Of a stretch of DNA of 64,000 nt, positions 36,601-46,268 are shown piece by piece. The stretch is from Telmatactis stephensoni. Taxonomy: Eukaryota > Cnidaria > Anthozoa > Actiniaria > Isophelliidae. The translations under genes were made by a program, and so were the position numbers. Location of the stretch: positions 464,161-528,160 of the forward strand of contig JALIZF010001645.1 of NCBI GenBank assembly GCA_029948255.1. Reading direction: 5' to 3'. A model generated the notes under the pieces. That model made no database searches and had not been told where the DNA came from. It worked only from the letters and a program-made list of their open reading frames with translations. The first letter of the stretch is position 1, and each line of letters begins with the position of its first letter.

Positions 36601-38015
36601 TGGATGTTTCAGTTCTGACAAATTAATCAACTAGGGCCATAATATATGCTTATTGACTGAGTGGGAGGGCCGGAAGTGAAAATATTTGGCTCAAGGTCAT
36701 GCTGTAGGGACCAAGCACGGTGATGAGGTCCATACAAATGATCAAGAGCCAAATATTTTTTTCTGTCTGGCACAATCTAACTCAATCAATAAACATTTTA
36801 TCATATGACTTTTTTATCACCATTTTATTTATATTTTTGGCAATGATGCATGCAGGTCTGGATATGATATTGTTTAATTGTGAATAAGTGTCACTTTGGC
36901 CACCCTAGTGGTATTGTCAATGTTTGGCAGGCAACCATCATTGAGATACTTTTCTTTAATTACAGGAAATCAGCTCTGTTCTCATCAATACATGATGCTT
37001 TCAGCTATGCTAGGACAGGAATACAGGGAATGTTTGTAAAGTAAGTACTTGCTAAAATACATCTTGGCTAAATAGGCCTTTTCGCAGTTACCAAATTGCT
37101 ATGTCACATCACTTGACAGTGCATATGGCCCTATTAAAAAAATAAAAGGTAAAGCACTAATATTTAGTGTCAGTAGTTCCTTCAGCTAGTATTAATCTGG
37201 TCTCCCAGGAAGCCGATGGTGCACTCTGTTATAAGGGTATTCAAAGCTGCTTAAAGCTATATGGAATGGAAAGAAGTCCAAACATGAGTGAGAGGCAACT
37301 GGGACTCGAACTCTAACCTCTCACTTCAGAAAGCTGTGTACTACCTACCTGAGATACACATGCTCCTATTTCTTTTGTCATGGCAAAATTTTGCCAGCAA
37401 GCTGAAAATCTACTTTTTCTGTGGGTCAAAAGATCTCAGCACCAAAGCCACACTGAGGGGGTTGTAAGGGGGGAATGGAAACTGCAAAACTGCAAACAAA
37501 ATTAAGAAGAAGAAAAACAACAGAAGTTGTCAAAATCCCCAAAACTGCAAACCGCGTACAAAATCTGAAGTTGCTCAAAAACCACAAAACCACAGGTTAA
37601 AATAGCCTGTGAACAGGCTCAGGGGAGGGGAGGAGGAAGAGGGCTCTCAAACCCCCTCCCTTCCTCCTCCCCTCCCCCTCCCCTGTTCACAGGCTAGGTC
37701 AAAATAACAAAAGCATCAAAAATAATGCAAAATCACATCATCACAACCTTACATCCGCCTCCACACTCCTTTTTCAGAGTTTAAATTGGTTTTGATTTTG
37801 TTATTCTTTGTGGACAGAAATTCTCCTAATAGCAGTCGTAGAGTAAGAACTGATGATGACTACAGTGATTCAAGTGATGATGAGGAAGAAAAATTAAGTG
37901 CTACATTACTGTCTAAGAATCCAGATGATCTTCAAGACTCTCATGATGAATTTACACGGTACAGTATTCATACTGGAGGCGTGGTTAATCTTACTTTCAA
38001 ACTGAGCAGTCAGTC

Positions 38016-38062
<47 letters not shown>

Positions 38063-38536
38063 GTCCAAATCAATTCTATTATTCTATAGTTTATCCATTT
38101 CCTCCTTCCGTCCATTCATTTATTCATTCACAGAGCCAACCAGTTGTCTGTCAGTCAGTGTAGTGCAGTCAGTCAGTCACAGTCAGTCAGTCAGTCAGTC
38201 AGTCAGTCACAGTCAGTCAGTCAGTCAGTCAGTCAGTCACAGTCAGTCACATTCAGTCAGTCAGTCAGCTGTCAGTCTGTTAGTGAGTTGCATGTGCAGT
38301 AAGTCAGGCACTAGTACAGTCATTCATTCATTCAGTCAGTCAGTTGTATAATCAGTCAGTTACAGAGTCACACAATCATGCAGTCAATCTGTATTTTGTT
38401 TTTTTGTTTTAGAAAAATGTCATCTGATGGAGGACTAATATACAAAAGCACAGACAAGTCAGACCAACAATTGTCCTATCAAAGTCTTCCTCCACCACTA
38501 TCTCTTAACACTCTACCTGCTAAAGCCAACACCTAG
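27692..38536 (+). CDS. Unrecognised 7-exon gene, acidic protein with Cys cluster and coiled coil
   Basis: Exons 27692-27733, 29912-30547, 31221-31310, 36060-36199, 36966-37040, 37818-37958 and 38413-38536 join in frame to 415 aa with GT-AG junctions. I do not recognise the family. Visible features: acidic start MSFEEPYDEYQDD; a nine-Cys cluster at about residues 75-110 (landmarks EDCSNTC, CSCKTKCKEFGC); a Ser/Asp/Glu-rich stretch (SSDESDSEESND); a Lys/Glu helix likely to be a coiled coil (exons 3-4, LDKYKEKMSEMRKVFKFELE); a conserved-looking FSSIHDAFSYARTGIQGMF in exon 5; another acidic Ser run (DDDYSDSSDDEEE). No signal peptide or membrane segment in the spliced form. If intron 2 is retained, the frame runs to 30661 and gains a hydrophobic helix. 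Exon joins are supported by phase only. Confidence 0.65.
28193..28702 (-). mobile_element. MITE family with ACACTCTTGACGTCATAAAA hairpin, copy A (interrupted)
   Basis: Reverse-oriented copy of the elements at 29124-29468 and 61000-61345. The internal hairpin uses TGTCAATAAG...GACAG and GACGTCATAAAATGTT in both orientations. The other terminus carries CCAATCAGAT and GAGATTAGT. This copy is split by the element at 28472-28618; removing it restores colinearity with copy B. Confidence 0.85.
28472..28618. mobile_element. MITE nested in another MITE (TTTTCGTATGAG termini)
   Basis: Ends GTTGTTTTCGTATGAGT and ACTCATACGAAAACGAC are complementary. The interior is rich in CGGTTACG and GGCACGG words. 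A relative at 44459-44592 has the same TTTCGTATGAGTGTGAAAA type of end. It interrupts copy A after GGGGCAACAGAATGAGTGAG. Confidence 0.8.
28835..28944. mobile_element. Short MITE with CCCAGTTGCTCA ends
   Basis: CAGTTGCTCAAAGGTGGGTT and AACCCACCTATGAGCAACTG are complementary arms. The centre repeats GGGTTAA and TTAACC. Confidence 0.75.
29124..29468 (+). mobile_element. Same MITE family as 28193, copy B (uninterrupted)
   Basis: 345 bases. It starts ACAACACTTGACACTAATC and ends CATCTTCAATTTGTTAA, and contains GTTCTGTTGCCCCGTTTG and the TGACGTCA-centred hairpin. It serves as the intact reference for the interrupted copy A. Confidence 0.85.
30548..30661 (+). other. Possible retained-intron extension of the unrecognised gene
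   Basis: Beyond the donor (GAG|GTAACT at 30548) the exon 2 frame stays open for 37 codons and reads VRKSVLFVVVLAIIFLMKKY, a strong hydrophobic helix with flanking basic residues, before a TAG. A transcript that keeps the intron would make a tail-anchored-like product. There is no RNA evidence here. Confidence 0.3.
31545..32060. mobile_element. Repeat region rich in TTGCAAC/GTTGCAA inverted words
   Basis: Multiple opposite-facing copies of GTTGCAAG, TGCAACAAAAT and CAACTTGCAAC, shared with 44690-45085 (both have GTGGTAATATGxGCAAC and TTGTTGCAAGAAGGA). It looks like an old inverted-repeat element; edges are approximate. Confidence 0.5.
32061..35420. other. Long AT-rich intron stretch, no gene seen
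   Basis: Part of the large intron between exons 3 and 4 of the unrecognised gene. Very AT-rich, with scattered short open frames and no splice-consistent coding block. A CATTC/TTCAT-rich low-complexity patch lies at about 35200-35420. Confidence 0.6.
35421..35535. repeat. Diverged TTGAAAATG/TTGAAAGTCC repeat
   Basis: About eight degenerate copies of a 10-12 base unit CTTGAAAATG or CTTGAAAGTC in one orientation. A G-run with few interruptions follows at 35887-35904. Confidence 0.65.
36640..36830. mobile_element. Inverted-repeat element with AGCCAAATATTT arms, copy 1
   Basis: TTATTGACTGAGTGGG and AATATTTGGCTC at the left face GAGCCAAATATTT and CAATCAATAA at the right. The segment 49185-49390 is a second copy with the same arms and the shared flank CATTTTATCATATGA. 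Confidence 0.7.
37198..37366 (-). mobile_element. tRNA-derived SINE, copy 3
   Basis: On the minus strand it starts GGAGCATGTGTATCTCAGG. It has a B-box-like GAGTTCGAGTCCC, the body GACTTCTTTCCATTCC, and the tail GGCTTCCTGGGAGACCA, matching copy 1. It lies in the intron between exons 5 and 6 of the unrecognised gene. Confidence 0.8.
37601..37696. repeat. Hairpin of GGGGAGG/CCTCCCC arms
   Basis: TAGCCTGTGAACAGG...GGGGAGGGGAGGAGG pairs with CCTCCTCCCC...CCTGTTCACAGGCTA. It is a compact, GC-rich fold-back of about 96 bases. Confidence 0.75.
38013..38275. repeat. (TTTA)n and (CAGT)n microsatellites
   Basis: TTTA units at about 38017-38060, then CAGT units with CACAGT interruptions at about 38148-38275. 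They lie just before the last exon of the unrecognised gene. The SQSVSQSV frames are artefacts. Confidence 0.93.
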
Positions 38537-41500
38537 ACTTTCAGCTGTTAGGATATTAAAATACTGCTATAGATTAATAATTACAAATTAATAATAATTG
38601 ATACAGATAGATGTTGCAACATTTGCATTGCCATAGGATTGCACAAATCAACCCCAGGCTGTAACTGTTGCATGGCGGCATGTTAGACTTTCTAAAGAAA
38701 GGCCTCGGTGCTTTTTAATTTGCAATGCAGACTTCATCTAACTATTAAAATGAACTTTTTATACAGCCCAGTTTACCACAAGCCAGCTGCATGCAATTTT
38801 TTGAGGAAAAGTTGCACTCAAACCATTTAATTTTGCATGACTGTTGTTGCACCAAATCTTGCATCATGTGTCTGCATCTTAGTATGAAATATAACAAGTT
38901 TAGAATTTACACTGTTTTAATTTCTTATCAGTATGCTTGCTGCTTTCTCCTCTCTGGGCTTCTGAAGTAGTACAGGATCCCTGAAGAGTGCTTTATAGAG
39001 GAAGGTTGAAACTGGTTGTTGGCAGAAAACTGTGCAGTGCTGGGCCTGAGTTCCTGAAAGCATGATTAGCACTAATCCAAGATTATCTTAAATTACAGTG
39101 TGTTTCACATCACTTTTGATGGTTGATTTCTGTTTGCAAGTTCCCAAGTTTGTTACGAACTCCCCAACTTCACTTCGTTCAATTAACCATAACGTGTTAC
39201 ATTCAAAATTCAAATGTCTCCCAAAATTTCATCTGAAAATATAGTTACAACTGCTTTACTGGATAATGATAAAATTCATCTAGGCAAATTATTTTTTTCA
39301 GGATTTCAGATAAAATTTCAGGAGATGTTTGAATTCTTAATCTAAGAAGTTATGCTTCATTGAAACAACTTCAGCACGGAGTTCAGAAGTTTGTAATAAA
39401 CTTGGGGACTTGGGAATGAACTTCGGAAATCAGTGGTCATAAGTTATGTGAAATGCACTGTAAGAAAACCTTTGGTTTAAACCTGGATTATAAGCACTTA
39501 TCAAGCTTTCAGGAACTGGCCCCTAGACAATATTCCTTGAGTATTTTTCTTTGAATAAGTGCCCCCTCACCTCCATTCAGTGTTGGTGCATTAACTGCAA
39601 TGCAGTCTTTTGCAAGCTTCCCAACATTGAATATGATGGGAAGGAGGCTTGAAAGAACATTGTCTAAGGCTTGCTGCAGCAAAACTCTTGTGGGAGTGGT
39701 ACAGTAAATGCTAAATTTGACACATTAATTTTATTTCAGCAAAATCTGAGCTTTAAAGATTCAAGGCTATGTTATAATTTTAAGCCCCTAACATTATTAG
39801 CAAGCTTAAGCACTGAGAATGTGCAATGCCACAAATGCAGGAGAGGTGCATGCGCCATCGGTTGCAATGGCAGATCTATTAAAAATCTACATTGTATCCC
39901 TTGGCAACTGATGGTGTGCACACTTCTTCTGCATTCATAGTGTTCTACATTCTTGTCGTTTTTTAATTAGGCTCCCATTTTTTAGAAAATGATTTTTGCC
40001 AATAATGATGCATTGCTGAAATCTAAACCACTTAAATTAATATTTCAAGAACCGTTCACTATCCTCACACTTACTAGGAAGATGTCATCCAGTTGGTTTG
40101 GCAATTACAACAATGGATTCCACTCTCTTCTTTTGTTTTGTCAAACCAATAGGAATATCCAGCCTAGTCTGTGCTCGCAGAGGAACGCCTGGGTACTAGG
40201 CTGAGGAATTCCTTTTCCAAGCAAGTACTGGCATGCTGGTTTGTAAGGCAGCACGACAGAGATGTTGCCTTCTTGTGTCTGGATTTCTGGTGGGAAAGGA
40301 ATCCCACATTAAACGTTTTTGGAGTGGGTTATTTGGGAAGCTCCACCCCTAATATGATTGTAAAGATATATGAATTAGAATTAATGCAAAATTATACAAG
40401 TCACAACAAAAAGCATCAGAAACAATTATTGAATTGTCAGACAAATAACTTTGAAAAGAAAAATCAACTAATAATATTTGAACCACTAAATATAAAGTTT
40501 TTAGAAATAGTAAAAGAATTTAATCATTTTTAGAATGGAATTAATATTTTCATTCTTGTTCAAGGCATTAATAGTTAATATATTTGAAAATGAAGGGTTT
40601 ATGATTTTTACATGACATCTATCGAAATTTTTATTCTAAAATCAAAAATATATTGGGTTGGGAGATGTGGTGGAGCCGAAATAAGAATTAAGATTATTAC
40701 AGCTGGATAACAAAGCTAATATTTTGGATTTACAAGACTTAGATAGTGGACACCTGTATTAATTTATTTATTGTAGAACTAAATTATATTAAATGCAATT
40801 TACATTTGTTGGTGTTTACATGTTTTATGTAGCTCTAGAAAATATCCATACCCCAACAAGCCTTGAATTGGAGATTTACAGGTGGGAGGGGAGGTGAGGG
40901 TAGGGGGACAGAGGAATAAACTTACAAGTTTTGTATGGCAGAAAACTCCGGAAGGCACATACATACACCTATTTCAATTAACGTTGTCAGCAAGTAGACT
41001 CAAGTCTGTGAGTCACCCGAAATGGAGTATGGGTAGGAATTACTAAAAGCTATGAAACTAAATATGAGCACGACAATTCTCAACCAGCTAGTGTTGAGCT
41101 TATGCAACAAAGTCCTTCATTCATTGATGCTTAAATAAAGACCAATGCCAAAAAGAGAGTAAATTTTTTCAACTACCCATACACCTTTGCGGTCTAGTCG
41201 AGTAGGCTTGAAGCTTCTCGCCCGACGACATTTTTTGAAATAGGTGTATAAATAAGAGAGCTTAAGCTTCACATACACAGATGGCATTGTTGTTTTAATG
41301 TGAAGATGAGTCATATCGCATAGATGTAAACACGAAAAGTTACACTCACATTAAAGTGACCATTTCAAATAACCACCATCGTGAGACACTTGAATAAGGA
41401 CCCATTCACATGAAGGCAAGTTGTCCCTGGTAGCAGGGATAACTCTTTTGTTGTCTTTTCGCTGGGGGACACAAAACAAGAGGCCCTAAGTATCCTTTAT

Positions 41501-41641
41501 TATTAATTCCCATCCACGATGAATTATATCTTTCATTCTAAGACTGTATATATCACAGTACACCAGACAATAATCACAGCTCCACAAATGTAACAGTATA
41601 ATGACTTGGGAAATAAAGAATTCTGATTACAATTAACCACT
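38537..41641. other. Intergenic, one MITE (39041-39522), no gene seen
   Basis: Between the convergent 3' ends of the unrecognised gene and PYM. Apart from the listed element and a degraded relative of the 12325 hairpin near 41165-41250, I see short AT-rich frames only. Confidence 0.55.
39041..39522. mobile_element. MITE with GGGCCTGAGTTCCTGAAAG termini
   Basis: The left end pairs with CTTTCAGGAACTGGCCC. Subterminal blocks also mirror (AGTGTGTTTCACAT with ATGTGAAATGCACTGT). 480 bases, non-coding. Confidence 0.75.
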
Positions 41642-42181
41642 TCAAACACCTAGCTCCTTTTCAAGATCCTTTAACTCTTCTTCAATTTCATTTCTCCTCG
41701 CCAACTTTTCAAGTTGGTTCGCCTCGGGTTTTGTAATTTCACCAGAGTCTATCTTATTCTGAAGTTCTTCTATTTGTCGTATTTTTTTCTTGAGATTTTT
41801 AAGCTTTTTTTGTTTGACTTCATCTGGGTTACTAGTGTACAAATTGCTTGCAACCGATTTTGTTTGACTTAAGCTTAAACTCACATCCTCAACTTTCTTA
41901 GTAACTGAATCCACAGAGCTTTGTTCAGTGTCTTTTTTCTTGTTTTTCTTATGTTTTTTCTGATTTTTTGAAAGTTTTTGTTCTTCCACATGTAACCCTG
42001 GCGGTAGTTGAGGCCCCGAGTTCACCCACTTCTTGCCTTTGCTCTCGTATTTTTCCACTTCATCCTGAGGCACATATCCTTCCTTTACTCTCCGAGCTTT
42101 TCTCCATGTCCCGTCTGGTCTTTGAGTAGCAGGAATCCATGAATCTTTGTCAGATTTTCCAGACACACTACCTTCCGCCAT
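41642..42181 (-). CDS. PYM1: PYM, partner of Y14 and Mago (exon-junction-complex recycling factor)
   Basis: A single exon of 179 aa. In known animals PYM binds the Mago-Y14 dimer through its N-terminus and, through the rest, the small ribosomal subunit, removing exon-junction complexes from mRNA during translation. The N-terminal Mago-Y14-binding signature is clear: [20 protein letters not shown] followed by YVPQDEV and LPPGL. The middle is Lys-rich, and the C-terminal helix carries [20 protein letters not shown] and [20 protein letters not shown], matching vertebrate PYM. The ATG at 42181 lies in AAAATGGCGG; the frame upstream to 42241 would need a TTG start and is not used. It is divergent from KGD4, with 281 bases between start codons. 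Confidence 0.95.
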   Translation of the reverse strand: MAEGSVSGKSDKDSWIPATQRPDGTWRKARRVKEGYVPQDEVEKYESKGKKWVNSGPQLPPGLHVEEQKLSKNQKKHKKNKKKDTEQSSVDSVTKKVEDVSLSLSQTKSVASNLYTSNPDEVKQKKLKNLKKKIRQIEELQNKIDSGEITKPEANQLEKLARRNEIEEELKDLEKELGV

Positions 42182-42462
42182 TTTGAAAAAGTTTTCGGAA
42201 AGCCGTCGGTTTTGATTCGGCACTTGGTATTTGGAGTACAAAATTTCCTATGGGGACCCCGGCAGGGGCAGACAAAAAAATATTGAAAAAGCAAAATATA
42301 TTTTTCATGAGATATTCTGGATTATGTTGAAGTGATATTATTTGCTTTTTTGATAAAGAATCTAGGATTAACGTGCATTGAGGAAAGAATAATAAGTATT
42401 GAAATTTCAGTTGTCTTACGTAATACCCGTGAGACATTGCACGCATACCGGCTCATTTCAAA
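42182..42462. promoter_or_regulatory. Shared divergent promoter region of PYM and KGD4
   Basis: The 281 bases separating two opposed start codons must hold the 5' UTRs and promoters of both genes. Each start codon is embedded in an AAAATGGCG context resembling the YY1-type element. There is no TATA box at an obvious spacing. Confidence 0.55.
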
Positions 42463-43892
42463 ATGGCGTCCACTGCAGCAAGAGTTCTTGTTCGTCAACA
42501 TAAACAGCTAATAAAGTTCCCAAATCGTATAAAAGTACACAAAAATCGTAAGTACATGGCTGCGTATTTAAATACTCTTCTATGTGATGTAAGAATTTTT
42601 GCGAATATTATTTTTGAAATCCTTTTTTACATATTACATGGTCATAAATATAAAGTGCTTATTGTTAAACGTTGTACAAATTGTAGCAACACCAAAAGCT
42701 CCAGAAGTTTCTTCTACGATCGCAGCATTAAACCAAAAAACTTCATCATACAGTCCTACAAGTATTTCGTCAGTTGTCAGTAGTCCAAATGTGACGTCTA
42801 CAAGCATTGATCATGATGACATTTTCAGTTTACCAAGTCGGTTTAGAAGACGAATAATATCTCAAGAAGAAATGGAGTACATAGAGGTACGGTGTTTTTT
42901 GCATGCTTTAGCATTTAGAAAGTCTTTACAATGATTTCCTTCGAGAATCTTTGTTAGTGTTAAGTGTAGGGGAGACTCAAGCTCCCATACACCAGTGAGA
43001 TGTTTTTAAAAAGATTTATTTATAAACAAATAAGGATAAATGCAGTAAGTTATATAAGCTTAAGTCTTAATGTTAGTTCATCCTAACCACTGAGTATAAT
43101 CATATGTTTCTGGGTACAACTTTAGAATACCCCACCAACATTATTTCAATGATGGTAAAGGTTCATGTATTTTGCCTCATTCTTATTTGTGCCACTTCAT
43201 GAATTTCTATGTGGCAGAGTATTCTAAAGGTATAATTTCTGCTTTATATAATAATTGGCATATTACATGCGCTCTGATTGGTTGAACAACCATGTGTGAT
43301 TAGAGTACACACACATAGATGGCGTCATCGAATCTTACGCGCGCTCTGATTGGTTGGAATGTTTCGATAGATATATAAAACAGATAGATTCCATTTTTCT
43401 GTGTGTCTGTACTCTCATTGATGCACAGAAGACGTCAAAATGTGGTGAGAACAACAGTCACACCACTCGACTTCGTCTTGTGGCGTACTTTTTGTTCTCA
43501 CCACATTTTGATGTCATCTGTGCATCGATTAGAGTACAGACGCATGGAAAAATGGAATCTATTTGTTAAATACACAGTTCATCCACAATGGAAATCACTA
43601 ACGTAATGTAGATCTTTATATCGGATAAAGATTTTTGTTCATTTGTATAAACTTTAACTTGTATTTTCTGAGCCAAAAATAGTCAAACTTTGAAACTTGT
43701 GGCCAAATATATGATAATTGACAACTAGACATTTGATAAGTAATATTAATAAAGAATGAGAGAGCATGTTATATTGGGTCTAAAGGTCCTCACCTTTGGC
43801 TTGGATCTTAATCCACCAACATAACATGCTCTCTCGTTCTTTACACATTACTTATAGAACTGTTTTTCTTTCAGAGAGGTGGCCCAGAGTGA
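42463..43892 (+). CDS. MRPS36: KGD4 / MRPS36, alpha-ketoglutarate dehydrogenase adaptor
   Basis: Three exons: 42463-42547, 42687-42886 and 43875-43892; 100 aa. First described as mitochondrial ribosomal protein S36, it is now known as the adaptor that links E3 to the E1-E2 core of 2-oxoglutarate dehydrogenase in the mitochondrial matrix. The N-terminus MASTAARVLVRQHKQLIKFP matches the family's basic start and LIxFPxR motif. The C-terminal LPSRFRRRIISQEEMEYIE joined to RGGPE is the most conserved part. The final coding exon is only 18 nt (RGGPE plus stop), and its acceptor CTTTCAG is good. Length is close to the human 103 aa. Confidence 0.92.
43241..43578 (+). mobile_element. CTGATTGGTTG MITE family, copy 2
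   Basis: Nearly colinear with 63639-63960 and reverse to 13598-13925. It lies in the second intron of KGD4. Two direct GCGCTCTGATTGGTTG motifs precede a hairpin whose arms contain GACGTCAAAATGTGGTGAGA. Confidence 0.85.
43735..43860. mobile_element. Hairpin element with AGAGAGCATGTTAT arms
   Basis: AAGTAATATTAATAAAGAAT and GAGAGAGCATGTTAT pair with ATAACATGCTCTCTCGTTCT and ACACATTACTTA. It ends 15 bases before the KGD4 micro-exon, so it overlaps the likely branch-point region. A single arm recurs at about 47490-47560. Confidence 0.7.
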
Positions 43893-44458
43893 TGTCCCTA
43901 TGCCAAGTACTTTATTTTTATATTTTTCAATATATGGTACACAATGATGTATTATGATATCAAATTACTTTGATTACTTCAAAGGTGTACAGTTTTGTGA
44001 TCTTCTCCAGGTTTACATGTCTTCCAATTTGCCTGTGCTTGAACAATATTGATATGTGTATATTTTTGGACTACATTAATAATTACATAAATTAGAATTA
44101 TCAATGTCAACTTGTTAGTGACAGTGAGGATGCACACATTCAAATATTTGAAGCATTAATATAAAATAATTATCAATTCTATTGAATGAATTATGGTCGA
44201 GAATAGCTTTTTAACAAGTTCTCTTATGTATTGTGGAAAGAAAAGTATCTATTTAATAATAAAATTCATTATTCAATCAATTTGTGGTTTGCAAAATATT
44301 CAAATTGAAGAGGTGGCTGCGAAACAGGGATCTCTTAAGGTCTCCTGTGGAATTGAAAGATCCATTGAGTTTTAGTAGAATATGGAATCCTTTCAGAGAT
44401 CTGCACTTACACAGCTCTCACACTGACCTATTCAATTTTGCTACATTCATATATGTTA

Positions 44459-44592
44459 GTGCAGATTTCGTATGAGTGTGAAAAGGCCGCGGCACAGTTA
44501 CAGCAGAAATTTCGAATGTTTTGATAGGAAACACAGCACTGACACGGTCATGGCACGGTGTGGTCCTTGTTACACTCATATGCAATCTGCAC
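44459..44592. mobile_element. Hairpin family with GTGCAGATTTCGTATGAG ends
   Basis: Ends GTGCAGATTTCGTATGAG and CTCATATGCAATCTGCAC are complementary. The interior shares GACACGGTCATGGCACGG and TTTCGAATGTTTT with 28472-28618. Confidence 0.75.
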
Positions 44593-44689
44593 TGTAATTA
44601 TTGACTATTCAGAGAGCAGAGTGACTGTCCTGACATACATGGGGTAGCTCTTGAATAATTGGGCCCATCAATTTGTTGGAAACTTAACA

Positions 44690-45085
44690 GGAGAGTAGAA
44701 GCACCCTTAAAGGTGTCAGTGGTAATATGGGCAACAAAATCATGCAACATTTCATGGGATTTGCATGGCAAATGCTGCTCATATATAACCACAGGGGCCC
44801 AATACCTCTTCCTTTTGAGAAATATTTTTAAAATTTTTAAATACACTTTATTATTTTATTTTTCTGTTTTCCTTTATTTTCACATTTTTAAGATATTTCT
44901 CAAAAGAAAGAGGTAGGCCTCTTGTGGTATTAACACCACATGTGCAACGGATTTTCTTACATGGTGCTTCTACTTAAGCAACAAAGAAAGTTTGTTGCAA
45001 GAAGGATGGTTATACAAGCAACATTTGCTCTGCAACTTGCAATGCAACAACTTTCACAAAATGTTGCACAATTTTGTTGCCCATA
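44690..45085. mobile_element. GTTGCAAG-rich inverted-repeat element, copy 2
   Basis: Left words GTGGTAATATGGGCAACAAAA and right words TTTTGTTGCCCATATTAGTG are complementary, so this copy has recognisable outer arms. Inside, AGAAATATTTTTAAAATTTTT and its surroundings form another inverted pair with TTTAAGATATTTCT. Confidence 0.6.
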
Positions 45086-45919
45086 TTAGTGCACCTTAAC
45101 TAAAACAAACAAATAAAAAATCATATGTAATGTAATGCAATGTCTTTATTTCACATATATATATATTTATGATTGAATTGGAAACACCACATGCATTTAG
45201 AAACACCTTGAAACTGAATAGGTTTGTTAGTAGTCTCATACTGGTCCAATTTAGAGTCTATTAGCCTGTGTGGCTACAATGTAGCTGGTCGGACCCCCTA
45301 GCTCTCCCTAATGGCCAGCCATGCAGGCTAAGAGTTTAAGTGAGTGTGGTATGTGATATATGAGACAACATGAAGGTGACCTCTTAGAGAATCATTATAA
45401 AGAATGAAAGTGCTAGTCTGGCCAGGGCTAAATACTTGGCAGGTCTCCCTTGAAAGCCTGGTGTTGGTCATGTATTACTCAATTAAGGTAGTTCCGGACC
45501 CTTGCTACTGCGCATTTCCCGCGCGCATTCAAGCGTGCGCACTTTTATTTGAGTAAATGATTTCAGAAGTTATACAAAAAAGTTGTTTTAATCATTATAA
45601 TTATATATTATTTCAGTCTGTAGTTTGAGTATTAATTTGGACATCTCATTTGTAAGTCATTAATTCTAGAGCTATAGCTTTGAATACCTAGTGAACATTT
45701 GAGCAATAAATTATTATCTCTTACACAGCTATTTGGTGCTACTAATGAAAAAGTGTTTAGTTAGGCCATGCTGCAGCTATAAATCATAAATAGCAAATGC
45801 CTTTGTCAATAAAAGAGTGCACCTCAAAATGGGTTTATCAGGATCTAGTTATGCCTGGTTTTCACTGCAATATAAATATTTAAGCACATTAGCACAAAGA
45901 TCAAACTTTTTCCTTTTTA

Positions 45920-46268
45920 AATGAGCTTCTATCATGTAATTCCAAAAGTCACAGTACAGGAATATAATTACCATAGCTGGAAAGAGCACATCAAAATTAG
46001 TAAAACTGTGAAGTTTGATTGAAGTAACTTTCAAACTCATGAAGATATGAATTTTCCGAAATCGAAATTTTGTATGAAAACATTCGCTGGAAGGCAAGAG
46101 ATGCCTATACCAGCAAAGGTTTTCTTACAAATTCACACTTTTCAAAAATTAATATTCTTGCAGTTTTGGATTTGATCCCTTCAAACTTCACTGTCTTGCT
46201 AATTTTAACATGCTCTAATTCTTGTAAATTTTTTTTACAAATTTAAAAATACCTGATAAAAGCTCATT
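45920..46268. mobile_element. AATGAGCTTTTATCA MITE family, copy 1
   Basis: Ends AATGAGCTTCTATCATG and ATAAAAGCTCATT, with long internal arms around AAGGCAAGAGATGCCT. The other copy is 55210-55575. Shared blocks include TTACCATAGCTGGAAAGAGC and CGATTTCGG or its complement. Confidence 0.8.

Noticed and set aside
38163..38351. SQSVSQSV-rich protein
   Set aside because: Translation of the (CAGT)n microsatellite.
39671..40533. Three overlapping open frames of 71-120 aa downstream of the unrecognised gene
   Set aside because: AT-rich, no domain or splice logic, and codon use unlike the real exons.
42182..42241. 20-residue upstream extension of PYM
   Set aside because: It would need a TTG start, and known PYM proteins begin near MAEG-like starts just before the conserved motif.
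43354..43606. Similar small open frames here and at 63745-63957 (shared peptide QIDSIF...DAQKTSKCGEN)
   Set aside because: The similarity comes from copies of the same non-coding MITE. The frames cross its hairpin and differ by indels that are not multiples of three.
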